Assembly: GCF_003574475.2 (NCBI RefSeq)
Contig: NZ_QLIS02000003.1
Coordinates: 186,001-250,000 of the forward strand
Direction of reading: 5' to 3'
DNA length: 64,000 nucleotides
Origin: Pseudofrancisella aestuarii
Lineage (GTDB): Bacteria; Pseudomonadota; Gammaproteobacteria; Francisellales; Francisellaceae
The translations under genes were made by a program, and so were the position numbers. The notes under the pieces are model-generated. The model did no database searches. It saw nothing but the letters and a program-made list of their open reading frames with translations, and was not told the DNA's origin. How positions within the stretch are numbered: position 1 is the stretch's first letter; each line of letters begins with the position of its first letter. Shown piece by piece: positions 33,600-45,252 of the stretch.

Positions 33600-35609
33600 C
33601 TAAACCATTACTAGCAATAATATAAATAACAATACCCCAACCATCATTACAAAAGCATAATCAAACAAATATCCTCTTTGTAGTTTTCTAAAACTATCTC
33701 CTGTTTGATATATTAAATTTGATGATCCATGAACAATCGTTTTATCTATAATAAATATATCTATCACTTTCCACAAAAATGCACTTATTAATAAAAATGC
33801 TTTTGCAAAAACCACATCATATAAAAAATCAATGAAGTACTTTTTGACTAAAATATGATAAAAAATTCCCACCCCTGACTTTGTCTTAGATAAAAACTCT
33901 GGAATACTAGGTAACCATATATAAAGTATATATGACAAAATAAATGCGCCAAATGCTAACCAAAAAGCTAGGGAATGGAAAGAGTGTTTAACAAATGTTA
34001 ATGGTGTAGCAGTAGCTTCATCAGAAGCTAAATGTGCTGTAACACTCAATCCACCAAGTCCTTGCTGTGCGTAAGAACTAATTGTATCTCCAAATAATCC
34101 ATTAGCTTGAGACAATATTGGCTCAAAGAAATACCAACCTATCAAAGCGGATGGGATAGCTAATAATACTAAAGGTATCAATATTGATAATGGAGACTCT
34201 TTGATATGAGACTTTTCTTCTTCAGTCATTCTTTCTTTACCATGGAATACCAAGAAAAACATTCTAAATATATAGAAAGAAGTTACAAAAGCACACGCTA
34301 AAACCATTGCATAAGCAAAATCATGACCAAAAACTTTAGTACTACCAGCCGCTTCTATTATTAAATCTTTTGAGAAAAATCCTGAAAAAGGAGGCAGCGC
34401 AGCTAAAGCCCAAGCACCTATAAACATACAAACATATGTAAGAGGTAAATATTTTCTTAAACCACCCATTCTTCTGATATCTTGCTCATGATGCATAGCA
34501 ACTATAACAGAACCTGCAGCTAAGAATAGAAGTGCCTTAAACATAGCATGAGTCATAAGATGGAACATACCTATAGAAAAAGCACCTGCTCCTTGAGCAA
34601 CCATCATATAACCAAGCTGAGAAAGAGTACAATATGCAATAACTCTTTTAATATCAGTCTGTACAATAGCTATTAATCCCATAAATAAACAAGTAATAGC
34701 GCCTATTATTAACACAAAGCTCAATGCTGCTTCAGACATCACAAACATTGGAGAAAGTCTGGCAACCATAAATACACCTGCTGTAACCATTGTAGCAGCA
34801 TGTATAAGAGCTGAAATAGGAGTAGGGCCTTCCATAGAACCTTCTAACCAAGAGTGTAAAGGAAATTGAGCAGATTTCCCCATAGCTCCAATGAAAAGTA
34901 AAACACACATTAATGTTACTGGACTAAAAGATATACCTAAAAACTCAACAACCTGAGTATTATCTATGCTCGAAAGACTTGCAAAAACTGTATCATAGTT
35001 TATAGAACCTGTATAAAGTATTACTGCACCTATACCTAATAAAAATCCTAAATCACCAATTCTATTAACTAAGAAAGCTCTTAAGCTAGCTATATTTGCT
35101 GAGTCTTTATTAAAATAGAAACCTATTAATAAATAAGAGAATAAACCTACACCTTCCCAACCAAAAAATAATAATAGAAAATTATTACCCATTACTAGAC
35201 ACAACATAGCAAAGGTAAAACCTGAAATGTAAGAGAAGAATCTTGCATACCCTTCCTCACCTTTCATATAACCTATAGAGTAAACATGTACTAATGTTGA
35301 AACAAATGTAACTATAAGCATCATGTATACTGTTATCTTATTAACAGTAAATCCAACATCTAATGAAAATTTATTAGAAATAGGAGCCCAGCTATAATAT
35401 GTAGCGCTATAAACATCTCCGTAAAAGAAAACTCCATAAGCTAACACAGCACTTAATACAAAAGATACACTACATAGAACTATTGTAAAAAAGCTTACAC
35501 CTTCATTTTTTATAGATTTACTAAAAAATCCTGCAGTAATAGCTCCAACTAAAGGCGCCAAAACTATAATCGCAATTACTATAGCTGCTATTTGATTATT
35601 TATCATCAT
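33600..35609 (-). CDS. nuoL: NADH-quinone oxidoreductase subunit L
   Basis: The 669-residue distal antiporter-like subunit with the long lateral helix at the C terminus. The key Glu is in LLFFGWEGVGLFSYLLIGFY, the Lys/His block is AMGKSAQFPLHSWLEGSMEG, and TDIKRVIAYCTLSQLGYM is present. Length suits the family (E. coli 613) with a somewhat longer loop before the final helices. Confidence 0.96.
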   Translation of the reverse strand: MMINNQIAAIVIAIIVLAPLVGAITAGFFSKSIKNEGVSFFTIVLCSVSFVLSAVLAYGVFFYGDVYSATYYSWAPISNKFSLDVGFTVNKITVYMMLIVTFVSTLVHVYSIGYMKGEEGYARFFSYISGFTFAMLCLVMGNNFLLLFFGWEGVGLFSYLLIGFYFNKDSANIASLRAFLVNRIGDLGFLLGIGAVILYTGSINYDTVFASLSSIDNTQVVEFLGISFSPVTLMCVLLFIGAMGKSAQFPLHSWLEGSMEGPTPISALIHAATMVTAGVFMVARLSPMFVMSEAALSFVLIIGAITCLFMGLIAIVQTDIKRVIAYCTLSQLGYMMVAQGAGAFSIGMFHLMTHAMFKALLFLAAGSVIVAMHHEQDIRRMGGLRKYLPLTYVCMFIGAWALAALPPFSGFFSKDLIIEAAGSTKVFGHDFAYAMVLACAFVTSFYIFRMFFLVFHGKERMTEEEKSHIKESPLSILIPLVLLAIPSALIGWYFFEPILSQANGLFGDTISSYAQQGLGGLSVTAHLASDEATATPLTFVKHSFHSLAFWLAFGAFILSYILYIWLPSIPEFLSKTKSGVGIFYHILVKKYFIDFLYDVVFAKAFLLISAFLWKVIDIFIIDKTIVHGSSNLIYQTGDSFRKLQRGYLFDYAFVMMVGVLLFILLLVMV

Positions 35610-35616
35610 TGCCTGC

Positions 35617-35934
35617 CTAACCTTTCAATGTATTAAGTTTACTTAAATCAATTGTTTTTCTCTTACGTGAGATTGCTACTACAATAGCAAGACCTATAGC
35701 TGTTTCAGCTGCAGCCACGGCTAGTATAAAGAATACAAAAACTCCACCCATCGCTTGTTGATGCATATTTGCAAATATCAAAAAGTTTGTATTAACAGCA
35801 AGAAGCATTAGCTCTATGGACATTAAAAGAATTAAAATATTTCTTCTATTTATAATAATCCCCGCAACACTTATAACAAAAAGTATTGTGCTAAAAATTA
35901 ATCCATGCGTAACTGGAATTGTAATACTATTCAT
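35617..35934 (-). CDS. nuoK: NADH-quinone oxidoreductase subunit K
   Basis: A 105-residue, three-helix subunit homologous to MrpC/ND4L. The conserved Glu residues lie in [13 protein letters not shown] and [17 protein letters not shown]. Its start overlaps the 3' end of nuoJ by 8 bases, so translation is probably coupled. Confidence 0.96.
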   Translation of the reverse strand: MNSITIPVTHGLIFSTILFVISVAGIIINRRNILILLMSIELMLLAVNTNFLIFANMHQQAMGGVFVFFILAVAAAETAIGLAIVVAISRKRKTIDLSKLNTLKG

Positions 35935-36541
35935 TAGTCACATCCTCTTGTTTTTGCTTTTTATCAGATCCTATCTTAACCATAGTCAAACGATCTTTAG
36001 CTCTAACTCTAATTTGCTCAACAGGATTAACTGATCTATTATCTTTTCTTTTACTTCTTAAAGTAAGAGTAACTGCAGCAACCATAGCAGCAAGAAGAAT
36101 AAAGTCCACAAGCTCAAAAACATATAAATTACTATCATTAAACATTGTAGAGCCTATTATTTTCAATCCTCCAACGCCCTCTTTCATAGTTGCTCCAGAA
36201 AAAACTTGGATCACTGCGTAAGTTATTATTGTTGCAAATATTGCACATACAATAATTGCTGAAAGCGCATAAAAAAATCTACCAACTCTACCCTGCTTTT
36301 CAACATGTAAGTCAAGCATAAATACCACGAACAGAAACATAACCAGTACAGCACCAACATAAACAACTATCAAAAGTAAAGCTAAATATGTTTGCTGAAA
36401 AGTAATCCATACTGCAGCTGAAAAAATAAACGTCGAGATCATAGCTATGACAGAATTAACTGGATTATTGCCTAACACTAATACCAAAGCTGAAATAATA
36501 GCTAGAGATGCAAATATATAAAATAAAATATTAACTATCAC
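35927..36541 (-). CDS. nuoJ: NADH-quinone oxidoreductase subunit J
   Basis: A 204-residue, five-helix membrane subunit (ND6 family). The family block [21 protein letters not shown] is present. The polar C-terminal tail after about residue 165 is charged ([10 protein letters not shown] end) and overlaps nuoK. Confidence 0.95.
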   Translation of the reverse strand: MIVNILFYIFASLAIISALVLVLGNNPVNSVIAMISTFIFSAAVWITFQQTYLALLLIVVYVGAVLVMFLFVVFMLDLHVEKQGRVGRFFYALSAIIVCAIFATIITYAVIQVFSGATMKEGVGGLKIIGSTMFNDSNLYVFELVDFILLAAMVAAVTLTLRSKRKDNRSVNPVEQIRVRAKDRLTMVKIGSDKKQKQEDVTNE

Positions 36542-36552
36542 TTATAACCCCT

Positions 36553-37041
36553 CTATCTAAAATTTTTATCTTGTAATCTATCTGCTGCAATTTGAGATTC
36601 ATACTTATCTCCTATTGCTAACAATTTGGCCTTAGTCATAATATTCTCACCTCTTTCTTCAAAGTGATACTCCAGAATATTTGTCTCAACAATAGAATCA
36701 ACTGGACATGACTCTTCACAGAAGCCACAAAATATACATTTAAATAAATCTATTTCATAACTTGATGTTCTTCTTGAACCATCTTCCCTTTCAGTTGAAT
36801 TAATTGTAATTGCTAAAGCTGGGCAAACCACCTCACAAAGTTTACAAGCAATACATCTTTCTTCACCATTTTCATATCGTCTTAAAGCATGTAAACCTCT
36901 AAATCTATTAGAGACAGGAGTTCTTTCATCTGGGTACTGTACAGTAACTTTTCTAGTAAAAAAGTGTTTCCCCGTAACTGTCAGCCCTTTCAAAAGCTCC
37001 CATAGTAAAAATGTTTTAAGAAAACTTGTAACATTTCTCAT
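36553..37041 (-). CDS. nuoI: NADH-quinone oxidoreductase subunit I
   Basis: A 162-residue subunit that carries two [4Fe-4S] clusters (N6a/N6b) between the peripheral and membrane arms. The two cysteine sets are [12 protein letters not shown] and [12 protein letters not shown]. The N terminus is amphipathic ([20 protein letters not shown]), as expected for membrane attachment. Confidence 0.97.
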   Translation of the reverse strand: MRNVTSFLKTFLLWELLKGLTVTGKHFFTRKVTVQYPDERTPVSNRFRGLHALRRYENGEERCIACKLCEVVCPALAITINSTEREDGSRRTSSYEIDLFKCIFCGFCEESCPVDSIVETNILEYHFEERGENIMTKAKLLAIGDKYESQIAADRLQDKNFR

Positions 37042-37054
37042 TTCTTTATCCTTT

Positions 37055-38065
37055 TTACCACCAAGGCCCTACATTAAATCTTACCATACAAGCAACCACA
37101 ACAACCCAAGCAAATGTTAGTGGAATAAATATTTTCCATCCAAGTCTCATTATTTGATCATATCTATATCTAGGGTAAGTTGCTCTAATCCATAAAAACA
37201 TAAACATAAACACACTAGTTTTACCAAATAACCATACTACGCCAGGTATTATTGAAAATATGTGCTCAAGAGCTGTTCCTTCAAAAGGAGAATTCCAACC
37301 GCCTAAAAACATTATCGCAGTCAAAATACTAATTAAAATCATATTCGCATATTCTGCCAAGAAAAATAAAGCAAATCTAGCCCCAGTATATTCTATGTGA
37401 TGCCCTGCAACAATTTCAGACTCTCCCTCAACAACGTCAAAAGGCGCTCTATTAGTTTCAGCAATACCTGAAATGAAATACACAATAAACAAAGGGAATA
37501 AAGGTATAAAATACCAATGTAATATTCCTCCAGCTTGTGACTCTATTATTCCTGTTATACTCATAGATCCAGCAGCTATTACAACGCCTACTATAGCAAA
37601 GCCCATAGAAAGCTCATATGAAATAACTTGAGCTCCAGCTCTAAGCGCACCGAATAAAGAATATTTACTATTTGATGCCCACCCAGCAATAACTATTCCA
37701 TATATAGAAAAAGATGTCATTGCTAATATATAAAGAAGTCCAAGATTCATATCTGAGACCACTACACCTTTAGCAAATGGGATAACTGCCCACGCTGCAT
37801 ATGCTGGTGCAAATGCCAATATTGGAGCAACAAAGAATAAATATCTATTTGATTTTGTAGGAACAATTATCTCTTTTAAGAAAAGCTTTAAAGCATCAAT
37901 TATAGGTTGCAACAAACCAAAAGAGCCGACTCTATTTGGACCAATCCTATCTTGCATATATCCAATAACTTTTCTCTCAGCATATGTATAGTACGCAACC
38001 ACTAAAATCAAAGGAATGATTATAAGAAGAGTATAAAGAGAAATCCATAAAACATACTCTAACAT
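37055..38065 (-). CDS. nuoH: NADH-quinone oxidoreductase subunit H
   Basis: A 336-residue, eight-helix subunit forming part of the quinone chamber. Visible hallmarks are [19 protein letters not shown] and [21 protein letters not shown] with its neighbouring acidic patch [10 protein letters not shown]. It begins 2 bases after the nuoG stop codon. Confidence 0.97.
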   Translation of the reverse strand: MLEYVLWISLYTLLIIIPLILVVAYYTYAERKVIGYMQDRIGPNRVGSFGLLQPIIDALKLFLKEIIVPTKSNRYLFFVAPILAFAPAYAAWAVIPFAKGVVVSDMNLGLLYILAMTSFSIYGIVIAGWASNSKYSLFGALRAGAQVISYELSMGFAIVGVVIAAGSMSITGIIESQAGGILHWYFIPLFPLFIVYFISGIAETNRAPFDVVEGESEIVAGHHIEYTGARFALFFLAEYANMILISILTAIMFLGGWNSPFEGTALEHIFSIIPGVVWLFGKTSVFMFMFLWIRATYPRYRYDQIMRLGWKIFIPLTFAWVVVVACMVRFNVGPWW

Positions 38066-38067
38066 AC

Positions 38068-40464
38068 CTACTCTCCCTTATCGTTAACTAGTCTTATACT
38101 AATATTGTTGTCACTATACAAAAATGACTCCATTTTTTTTCTAGGAATCATTATATTCTTTGAATGAAGAGCATCATCTACAACAAAATCATATTCAACT
38201 GAATTTTCTATATTATAAAACTTGATTCTACCAACTTCATTATCAGAACCAATCTTATCTGCTAAAGTTCTAGAAATTCTTACTCCAGAATACCTTTTAG
38301 CATCTTGAGTTTCCTGTAAAGGTTTAGATCTTCTTATTAAGCTAGTATTATCGTACATACTGCTAGTAGCAACAAAAGTTATATCTCTAGCTTCTTCCAA
38401 AGGCAACTCTTTCAGCTCTTTTTTATAATCTATTTCAACACTACTATTATCTTGCTGATTATTATAAGCATCTGTAGTGACTTCTGAGATTTCATTATAT
38501 TCAAAACCTTTCAGATCTAATATATTACCCAGAACTCTTAGGATTCTCCAGAGCTCTTTATTTTCAGCATAAGGCTTTACAACTTGCTTAAACTTCTTAA
38601 TATTTCCAAAAGCATCCACAAAACTACCAGATGTTTCATAATGAGAAGCAGTAGGAATAATGATATCTGCCTGTTCTTTTATCAATCTATCTGCATAAGC
38701 ACCAAATGAAACTACAATATCTATATTTGATAAAGCTTCTTTTAATTTAGCTTCACCAAGAACACTATCCTTAGCAGGCTCAGTATTAAATAATAACAAT
38801 AATTTCGTATCTGTACTTCCACTCAAACACTCTTTCACAGAAAACTCCGTATCGCAACCAAAACCAGGGACCACTCCTGTTCTGACAGCGCCTACCGAAT
38901 TAACATTTGTTGGCAAGAATCCTCCTTTGATATTTATAACTTCTCTTATCATAGAAATAATGATTGATACAAACCCAAACTCTTTTGATCCAACTATATC
39001 TTGCCCAACAAGTATTTTCGGTGAATTTGCTTCTAAAATTTGATCTGCAACTTTTCTTACTTCTGCAGCAGGATCAACTTTTCTTAAAACATCATCTAAA
39101 TCAAAATGACTATAGCTAATATTAGCTCTAGTAAGCAAAGCTTTAAGTAAAGAAAGGGCTAAAAACCCTGCGTCACTTAAATCCATTTTTGTCTGAGCAA
39201 TTGGATAATTAAACTCGTAATCACAGATATTCCAAGCAACTACCTTAGCACCTTTTTCAACAGCTTCTTTTACTCCATAATTTATTAATGGATATTCTTT
39301 TCTCAGATTTGAACCTAGAACAAATATAAAATCAGACTTTTCAATTTCTTTTAATGAACAATCCAGTCCAATACCAGATGAAACTCCTTTTTTAGAAGCA
39401 TTCTCTCTTACTCGAGAATCTATATTTTCAGAGCCTACAGCTTTCAAAAGTTTTTTTGTTAAAAACATTTCTTCTGAAGTAGAGCTCTCAGATATTACAG
39501 CAGCTATTTTATCAGCACCATCTTTTTCAACTGTTTGCTTAATAGCCACTTTTACAAAATCTAAAGCCTCTTCCCAAGAAACAGGCACCCAATCACCTGA
39601 TTTTTTAATCATTGGTTGCTCAATTCTATCTTCGCTATAAAGACCCGCATATTCAAATCTATCCCTATCAGCTATCCATGTACTTCCCGTTTCATCTTCT
39701 CTCGGTACAACTCTAACTAATTTATTTTGATATATGTGTGCATTTAAATCTGTAGCAACACCGTCACCAGCAGAGATAGCTGGATATTGTTTAAGCTCCC
39801 AAGCTCTTGCTTTAAATCTAAAAGGCTTTGAAGTAAGTGCTCCAACAGGGCAAAGGTCTATAACATTTCCTGACAATTCCGAATTAACTACATCTCCAGA
39901 GATATAAGTACTAATCTCAGAATGATCGCTTCTTCCCATAACACCTAGCTCTTTAACGCCAGCCACTTCCTCACCAAATCTAACACAGCGTGTACATAGA
40001 ATACATCTAGTCATATCAGTAGATATCAAAGGACCAAGTCCAGGATCTGCAACTGCTCTTTTTGTTTCCTTATAGTCTGATGTAGTATTTCCGTAACCAA
40101 GAGCAATATCTTGTAACTCACACTCTCCACCTTGATCACAAATCGGACAGTCTAATGGATGGTTTATAAGCAAAAACTCCATAACATCTTTTTGCATCTG
40201 CAAAGCTTTTTCAGACCTTGTTTTTACTTTCATTCCGTCCATAACTGGTGTTGCGCAAGCCGGCGATGCTCTTCTAGCACCATCAACATCAACTAAACAC
40301 ATACGACAGTTAGCTGCTACAGAAAGCTTTTTATGGTAACAAAATCTAGGTATATATATACCATTTGCATCTGCAATCTGAATTATAGTCTGGTTAGGTA
40401 GCGCTTCATAACTTCTACCATCTATTTCTACATTAACTTTTTTGGATTCTTTATTGTCTGACAC
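38068..40464 (-). CDS. nuoG: NADH-quinone oxidoreductase subunit G
   Basis: A 798-residue iron-sulfur subunit. The N-terminal [2Fe-2S] ferredoxin domain is seen in [20 protein letters not shown], then [14 protein letters not shown] with the His-containing HPLDC site, and the [10 protein letters not shown] cluster. A large molybdopterin-oxidoreductase-like domain without catalytic role follows. The last 130 residues are less conserved. Confidence 0.95.
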   Translation of the reverse strand: MSDNKESKKVNVEIDGRSYEALPNQTIIQIADANGIYIPRFCYHKKLSVAANCRMCLVDVDGARRASPACATPVMDGMKVKTRSEKALQMQKDVMEFLLINHPLDCPICDQGGECELQDIALGYGNTTSDYKETKRAVADPGLGPLISTDMTRCILCTRCVRFGEEVAGVKELGVMGRSDHSEISTYISGDVVNSELSGNVIDLCPVGALTSKPFRFKARAWELKQYPAISAGDGVATDLNAHIYQNKLVRVVPREDETGSTWIADRDRFEYAGLYSEDRIEQPMIKKSGDWVPVSWEEALDFVKVAIKQTVEKDGADKIAAVISESSTSEEMFLTKKLLKAVGSENIDSRVRENASKKGVSSGIGLDCSLKEIEKSDFIFVLGSNLRKEYPLINYGVKEAVEKGAKVVAWNICDYEFNYPIAQTKMDLSDAGFLALSLLKALLTRANISYSHFDLDDVLRKVDPAAEVRKVADQILEANSPKILVGQDIVGSKEFGFVSIIISMIREVINIKGGFLPTNVNSVGAVRTGVVPGFGCDTEFSVKECLSGSTDTKLLLLFNTEPAKDSVLGEAKLKEALSNIDIVVSFGAYADRLIKEQADIIIPTASHYETSGSFVDAFGNIKKFKQVVKPYAENKELWRILRVLGNILDLKGFEYNEISEVTTDAYNNQQDNSSVEIDYKKELKELPLEEARDITFVATSSMYDNTSLIRRSKPLQETQDAKRYSGVRISRTLADKIGSDNEVGRIKFYNIENSVEYDFVVDDALHSKNIMIPRKKMESFLYSDNNISIRLVNDKGE

Positions 40465-40481
40465 AAAACTTCTCCAACAAA

Positions 40482-41756
40482 TTATTTATCTACAATACTT
40501 CTGCCATCATTCTCTATCATATAAACAAATTCATGCCTAAATTTATCTATATAACTCTGCACTGGCCACGCAGCAGCATCTCCTAAACCACAAATAGTAT
40601 TCCCTTCTATATTCGTAGCTACTCTAAATAAAGTATCAATATCTTCAGGCCTTCCTTCTCCATGGATAATTCTATGCAATGTACGAGCTAGCCAACCAGT
40701 ACCCTCTCTACAAGGTGTACACTGACCACAAGACTCCTCATAGTAAAAGTCTGCAAGTCTAGCCAAAGTTCTAACCATACAAACAGTTTCGTCCAAAACC
40801 ACAACTGCTCCAGACCCTAACATTGAGCCAGCCGCTGCTATTGATTCATAATCCATAGTAACATTCAACATTTCTTCGCCTGTTAAAATTTTACTTGAAC
40901 TACCACCAGGAATAACTGCCTTAAGCTTATTACCGTTTCTAACTCCACCACACATATCAAGCAAGTCCTTAAAAGACATACCCATGCCTACTTCAAAAAC
41001 CCCCTGCTTCTTAACATGGCCCGAAACACAGAACAACTTAGTTCCACCACTTTTCTCAGTACCTAGCTCACTAAACCATTTACCGCCTTTTTCTAAAATA
41101 GGAGGGACTGAAGCGTAAGTCTCGGTATTATTTATATTAGTTGGCCTATCATATAAACCTTTAAAAGCTGGAAAAGGTGGTTTAAATCTAGGACGTCCCT
41201 TCTTTCCCTCTAAAGAGTTAAGAAGCGCTGTTTCTTCACCACAAATATAAGCTCCTGCCCCAACAGCACAATATAGATTAAAAGTCACACCCGACTTTTT
41301 AATATCAGAACCTAAAAGACCAGCCTGATATGCTTCTCTTAAAGCATCCTCAAACCTTTCTATAGGCTCAAAAAACTCTCCTCTAATATAGTTATATCCA
41401 GCAGTAGCTCCCATAACATAACCAGCAATAGCCATACCTTCTATCAGTTGATGAGGATTATTTCTTAAAATCTCTCTGTCTTTACATGTTCCAGGCTCAC
41501 CCTCATCAGAGTTACACACAACATATTTTTGACCAGGAACACTCCTTGGCATAAAGCTCCACTTCAAACCAGCTGGAAATCCTGCACCACCTCGACCACG
41601 AAGACCTGATGCTTTTAACTCATCAATAATAACTTCTGGAGCTATTTTTTCACTTAATATTCTATTCCAATAAGAGTATCCACCAACAGATAAATAAGAC
41701 TCTAAAGTCCACGGCTTATCTAAATGTAGCGTACGAAAACAAACCTCATTAGCCAT
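40482..41756 (-). CDS. nuoF: NADH-quinone oxidoreductase subunit F
   Basis: The 424-residue FMN- and NADH-binding subunit. The nucleotide/FMN site is in [16 protein letters not shown] and [14 protein letters not shown]; the N3 [4Fe-4S] cysteines are in [15 protein letters not shown] plus the later [13 protein letters not shown]. Spaced 2 bases from nuoE. Confidence 0.97.
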   Translation of the reverse strand: MANEVCFRTLHLDKPWTLESYLSVGGYSYWNRILSEKIAPEVIIDELKASGLRGRGGAGFPAGLKWSFMPRSVPGQKYVVCNSDEGEPGTCKDREILRNNPHQLIEGMAIAGYVMGATAGYNYIRGEFFEPIERFEDALREAYQAGLLGSDIKKSGVTFNLYCAVGAGAYICGEETALLNSLEGKKGRPRFKPPFPAFKGLYDRPTNINNTETYASVPPILEKGGKWFSELGTEKSGGTKLFCVSGHVKKQGVFEVGMGMSFKDLLDMCGGVRNGNKLKAVIPGGSSSKILTGEEMLNVTMDYESIAAAGSMLGSGAVVVLDETVCMVRTLARLADFYYEESCGQCTPCREGTGWLARTLHRIIHGEGRPEDIDTLFRVATNIEGNTICGLGDAAAWPVQSYIDKFRHEFVYMIENDGRSIVDK

Positions 41757-41758
41757 AA

Positions 41759-42247
41759 CTACTCCAGCCCATCTATTATCTTATCAACCTTTTCTATAGT
41801 AAGGTTTTCATGAAACACTTTATCAACCTCTAACATAGGGGAACCACAACAAGCACCCAAGCACTCAACCTCTTTTAAAGTTATCCTACCATCTTTAGTT
41901 GTCTGACCAGGCTTAATACCTAATCTATTCCCAATGTGCTCAACTATTTCATAAGCACCATTTAGCATACAAGATACATTTGTACAAACATTAAGCTTAT
42001 GTTTTCCTACAGGCTCTAAGCAATACATACTATAAAAAGTAGAAACCTCATAAACATCAACCTTGCTGACCCCAAGATAGTCTGCTAAAGCAGTTTGCAA
42101 TTCATCCGTAAGATACCCACCATTTTCATCTTGCAGAATATGCAAACTTTCTATTATTGCCGATCTCTTCTGATCCGCTGGGAATTTGCTAACGACCCTA
42201 TCAATATCTTCAATGACCGCTGCTGAAACTATTTGTAATAAAGACAT
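41759..42247 (-). CDS. nuoE: NADH-quinone oxidoreductase subunit E
   Basis: A 162-residue thioredoxin-fold subunit with one [2Fe-2S] cluster (N1a). Cysteines are in VCTNVSCML and [12 protein letters not shown]. The helical N-terminal part holds [14 protein letters not shown]. Confidence 0.96.
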   Translation of the reverse strand: MSLLQIVSAAVIEDIDRVVSKFPADQKRSAIIESLHILQDENGGYLTDELQTALADYLGVSKVDVYEVSTFYSMYCLEPVGKHKLNVCTNVSCMLNGAYEIVEHIGNRLGIKPGQTTKDGRITLKEVECLGACCGSPMLEVDKVFHENLTIEKVDKIIDGLE

Positions 42248-42261
42248 TCTATATCCTCAAA

Positions 42262-43521
42262 CTATCTATCAATATCACCAAACACAATATCTTGTGTCGC
42301 AATAATTGCTGGAGTATCTGCCAACATATGCCCAGAAAGCATCTCATCCATCGCACTAATATGAGCAAACCCTGGAGCTCTCATTTTAAGCCTATATGGT
42401 TTATTAGCACCATCAGACTTCAAATAAACACCAAATTCACCCTTTGGATGCTCTGTACCAACATAAACCTCACCTTCTGGAACACAATACCCTTCAGAAA
42501 AAAGCTTAAAATGATGAATAAGCTCTTCCATATTATTTTTCATACCATCTCTAGTCGGAGGAGCGACCTTATAATTATCAGAAATAACCCTTCCTTCATT
42601 CACTCTCAACCAATCGATACACTGCTTAATAATCTTATTAGACTCTCTCATCTCAGCCATTCTCACAAGATATCTATCATAGCAATCACCCGTAGCTCCG
42701 ACAGGTATATCAAAATCCAACTTATCATAAACTTCATATGGCTGCATCTTTCTTAAATCCCATGCAACACCACTTCCTCTAAGCATCGGACCAGAAAAGC
42801 CTAGTGCTTTTGCTCTTTCTGCAGAAACAGTACCTATATCAACAGTTCTCTGCTTCCAAAGTCTATTATCAGTCAACAAAGTATCTATCTCATCTAAAGA
42901 CTTTTCAAAACCCTTAACAAAGTTATCTAAGAAATCAAGCATGCTGCCTTCCCTAGCTTTATTAATTTTTTTAGCTTTTCTCTTACTTGTAAATCTACTT
43001 TCTTTATACTTAGGCATTTCTACTGGCAGATCCCTATACACTCCACCAGGTCTAAAATATGTAGCATGCATACGAGCACCAGAAACAGCCTCATAGCAAT
43101 CAAACAAATCTTCCCTAACTCTAAATGCATACAAGAAAATTGTCATCGCACCCAAATCTATACCACAAGCCGCAGCCCATAACAAATGGTTCAACAATCT
43201 TGTCATCTCAGCAAACATCACTCTAATATACTGAGCTCTTTCAGGAACTTCTATTTCTAAAAGCTTTTCTATTGCCATAACATATGAGTGCTCATTACAC
43301 ATCATAGATACATAATCAAGCCTATCCATATAGCCAATACTTTGATTATACGGCTTAAATTCAGCCAACTTCTCAGTGCCTCTATGTAGCAAACCAACAT
43401 GAGGATCAGCCCTAACAACCGTCTCCCCATCTAATTCCAAAATTAGTCTCAATACACCATGAGCAGCAGGGTGAACTGGACCAAAATTTAACGTGTAATT
43501 CTTATATTCTGCCATACTCAA
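42262..43521 (-). CDS. nuoD: NADH-quinone oxidoreductase subunit D
   Basis: The 419-residue 49-kDa subunit, homologous to NiFe-hydrogenase large subunits without the metal ligands. The quinone-site His lies in [15 protein letters not shown], and [14 protein letters not shown] is the family signature. NuoC and NuoD are separate genes here, unlike the fused E. coli NuoCD. A basic stretch near residues 165-185 ([15 protein letters not shown]) looks like a group-specific insert. Confidence 0.97.
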   Translation of the reverse strand: MSMAEYKNYTLNFGPVHPAAHGVLRLILELDGETVVRADPHVGLLHRGTEKLAEFKPYNQSIGYMDRLDYVSMMCNEHSYVMAIEKLLEIEVPERAQYIRVMFAEMTRLLNHLLWAAACGIDLGAMTIFLYAFRVREDLFDCYEAVSGARMHATYFRPGGVYRDLPVEMPKYKESRFTSKRKAKKINKAREGSMLDFLDNFVKGFEKSLDEIDTLLTDNRLWKQRTVDIGTVSAERAKALGFSGPMLRGSGVAWDLRKMQPYEVYDKLDFDIPVGATGDCYDRYLVRMAEMRESNKIIKQCIDWLRVNEGRVISDNYKVAPPTRDGMKNNMEELIHHFKLFSEGYCVPEGEVYVGTEHPKGEFGVYLKSDGANKPYRLKMRAPGFAHISAMDEMLSGHMLADTPAIIATQDIVFGDIDR

Positions 43522-43531
43522 AAATCCACAT

Positions 43532-44176
43532 TTATTTACGAATAACTCTAGGAGAATTTACTCTATCATCTATTTCCACAGGTTCATAAACAACCTTTCC
43601 TAGGTTTTCATCATACCTCATCTCAACATAACCTGTTTGAGGGAAATCTTTTCTTAAAGGATGTCCAACAAAGCCATAATCTGTAAGCACTCTTCTTAAA
43701 TCTGGATGATTCCTAAAGTAGATGCCAAACATATCATAAACTTCTCTTTCCGCCCAGTTCGCTGAAGGCCAGATATCAGAAACAGAATCAACCAAGATTA
43801 TTTGAGCATTCTTGAGCTTACACTTAACCCTTATACGAACATTCTTCTTAAAACTCAATAACTGATATATCAACTCAAATCTATCATCCGCATCAGTATT
43901 TTTAGTATCTTGCTTTCTTCCCCTAGAAAATCCTGCTTGAGAAACAACATTACCAGTATCCCAATCAGTTTGACCATAAGTAAGATAATCAACTGCCGTA
44001 ATATCAGTTAGCTGCTCAAAAGAGTATCTCTTCCTAAGAGCATCTAACACCAAATAAATATCTCTTTGATCACTTATAGAGATATTTATTTCCCTATTTG
44101 CAATATAGCAAGAAACTGCCCAACCTTTAAACAGGTTAGAAATATTATCCAAATGTGTTTGCAAAGAATTACTCAC
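43532..44176 (-). CDS. nuoC: NADH-quinone oxidoreductase subunit C
   Basis: The 214-residue 30-kDa subunit. The signature [20 protein letters not shown] followed by GHPLRKDFP is intact. It starts 2 bases after the nuoB stop codon. A polar insert near residues 80-95 ([14 protein letters not shown]) is not in all relatives. Confidence 0.96.
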   Translation of the reverse strand: MSNSLQTHLDNISNLFKGWAVSCYIANREINISISDQRDIYLVLDALRKRYSFEQLTDITAVDYLTYGQTDWDTGNVVSQAGFSRGRKQDTKNTDADDRFELIYQLLSFKKNVRIRVKCKLKNAQIILVDSVSDIWPSANWAEREVYDMFGIYFRNHPDLRRVLTDYGFVGHPLRKDFPQTGYVEMRYDENLGKVVYEPVEIDDRVNSPRVIRK

Positions 44177-44178
44177 AA

Positions 44179-44655
44179 TTACTTCCTCGCTATAGTATTG
44201 GTTCGAATTATTTTATTTTGAAGCTGAATAATTCCGTAGACTAGAGCCTCAGCTGTTGGTGGACAACCTGGAACATATATATCAACAGGAATAATTCTAT
44301 CGCACCCTCTCACAACCGAATAAGAATAATGATAATATCCGCCACCATTTGCACAAGATCCCATAGAGATAACCCATTTTGGATCAGGCATCTGATCATA
44401 CACTTGCCTCAATGCAGGAGCCATCTTATTACAAAGAGTCCCAGCCACCAACAATACATCAGATTGCCTAGGACTCGGTCTAAAAACAACCCCGAACCTA
44501 TCTAAATCATACCTCGAAGCTCCCGCGTGCATCATCTCAACCGCACAACAAGCCAAACCAGTCGTTACTGGCCATAAAGACCCTGTTCTAACCCAGTTAA
44601 TCAAAGCATCAGCACTGGCCGTAATAAAGCCTTTATTCTCGCCACCTACTCCCAT
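44179..44655 (-). CDS. nuoB: NADH-quinone oxidoreductase subunit B
   Basis: A 158-residue subunit with the terminal [4Fe-4S] cluster N2. The tandem cysteines are in [12 protein letters not shown]; the others are in [12 protein letters not shown] and [12 protein letters not shown]. Its 5' end overlaps the nuoA 3' end by 10 bases. Confidence 0.97.
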   Translation of the reverse strand: MGVGGENKGFITASADALINWVRTGSLWPVTTGLACCAVEMMHAGASRYDLDRFGVVFRPSPRQSDVLLVAGTLCNKMAPALRQVYDQMPDPKWVISMGSCANGGGYYHYSYSVVRGCDRIIPVDIYVPGCPPTAEALVYGIIQLQNKIIRTNTIARK

Positions 44656-45044
44656 TCCAAAGCTCCTTTTTTCCAGCCATAAATAAGGCCTAGAAACAAA
44701 ACTACCAAAAATATTATCATTGCAACGAACGCACCATTTGAAATAGCTGGAGAATCTACGCTAGCTCTTAAGTTTATTCCCCATGGAATAATAAATGCCA
44801 ATTCCAAATCAAAAACTAAAAATAAAACTGCCACCAGATAAAATCTAACATCCAACTTTTCTCTTGCATCACCAAAAGTAGGAAAACCACACTCGAAGGT
44901 TTCACCCTTACTTTCACTCGGTTTATTAACACCAACTATAATCGACAAAATCTTACCAATCATAGCGAATGCAACACCTATAGCTACCGAAATAATTAGG
45001 AAAATTAAAATTGGAGCAAATTGCTCGTAGACACTATTTGTCAT
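44646..45044 (-). CDS. nuoA: NADH-quinone oxidoreductase subunit A
   Basis: A 132-residue, three-helix subunit (ND3 family) with the conserved loop [15 protein letters not shown] and [21 protein letters not shown] start at [11 protein letters not shown] (45044), which matches the family length; an upstream TTG at 45101 would add 19 hydrophobic residues, and neither start has a clear ribosome-binding site. First gene of the nuo operon. Confidence 0.93.
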   Translation of the reverse strand: MTNSVYEQFAPILIFLIISVAIGVAFAMIGKILSIIVGVNKPSESKGETFECGFPTFGDAREKLDVRFYLVAVLFLVFDLELAFIIPWGINLRASVDSPAISNGAFVAMIIFLVVLFLGLIYGWKKGALEWE

Positions 45045-45119
45045 AAGCCAAATCAATATATGCACAATTAATACGCAAATGATAACATAATTAGGAAGCA
45101 ACTACAAAGTCAGTATATA

Positions 45120-45148
45120 AATAAAAGCCGCTCCAAAACAAGTGTCAA
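45120..45148 (-). promoter_or_regulatory. probable nuo operon promoter
   Basis: On the minus strand a consensus -35 TTGACA (45143-45148) is followed after 17 bases by TTTATT (45120-45125), four of six matches. A start near 45113 would give a leader of about 70 bases to nuoA. A short stem AGCTT/AAGCT overlaps the -35. I see no recognisable Fnr, ArcA or Fur site. Confidence 0.45.
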
Positions 45149-45252
45149 AAAGCTTTTAATAAGCTCAAAATACCTATAAACAAAAACTAGATTGCTTCTA
45201 TTTTTTTTTCTAATACAATAACTTCAATTAGATTAAATAATTAAAATACAAA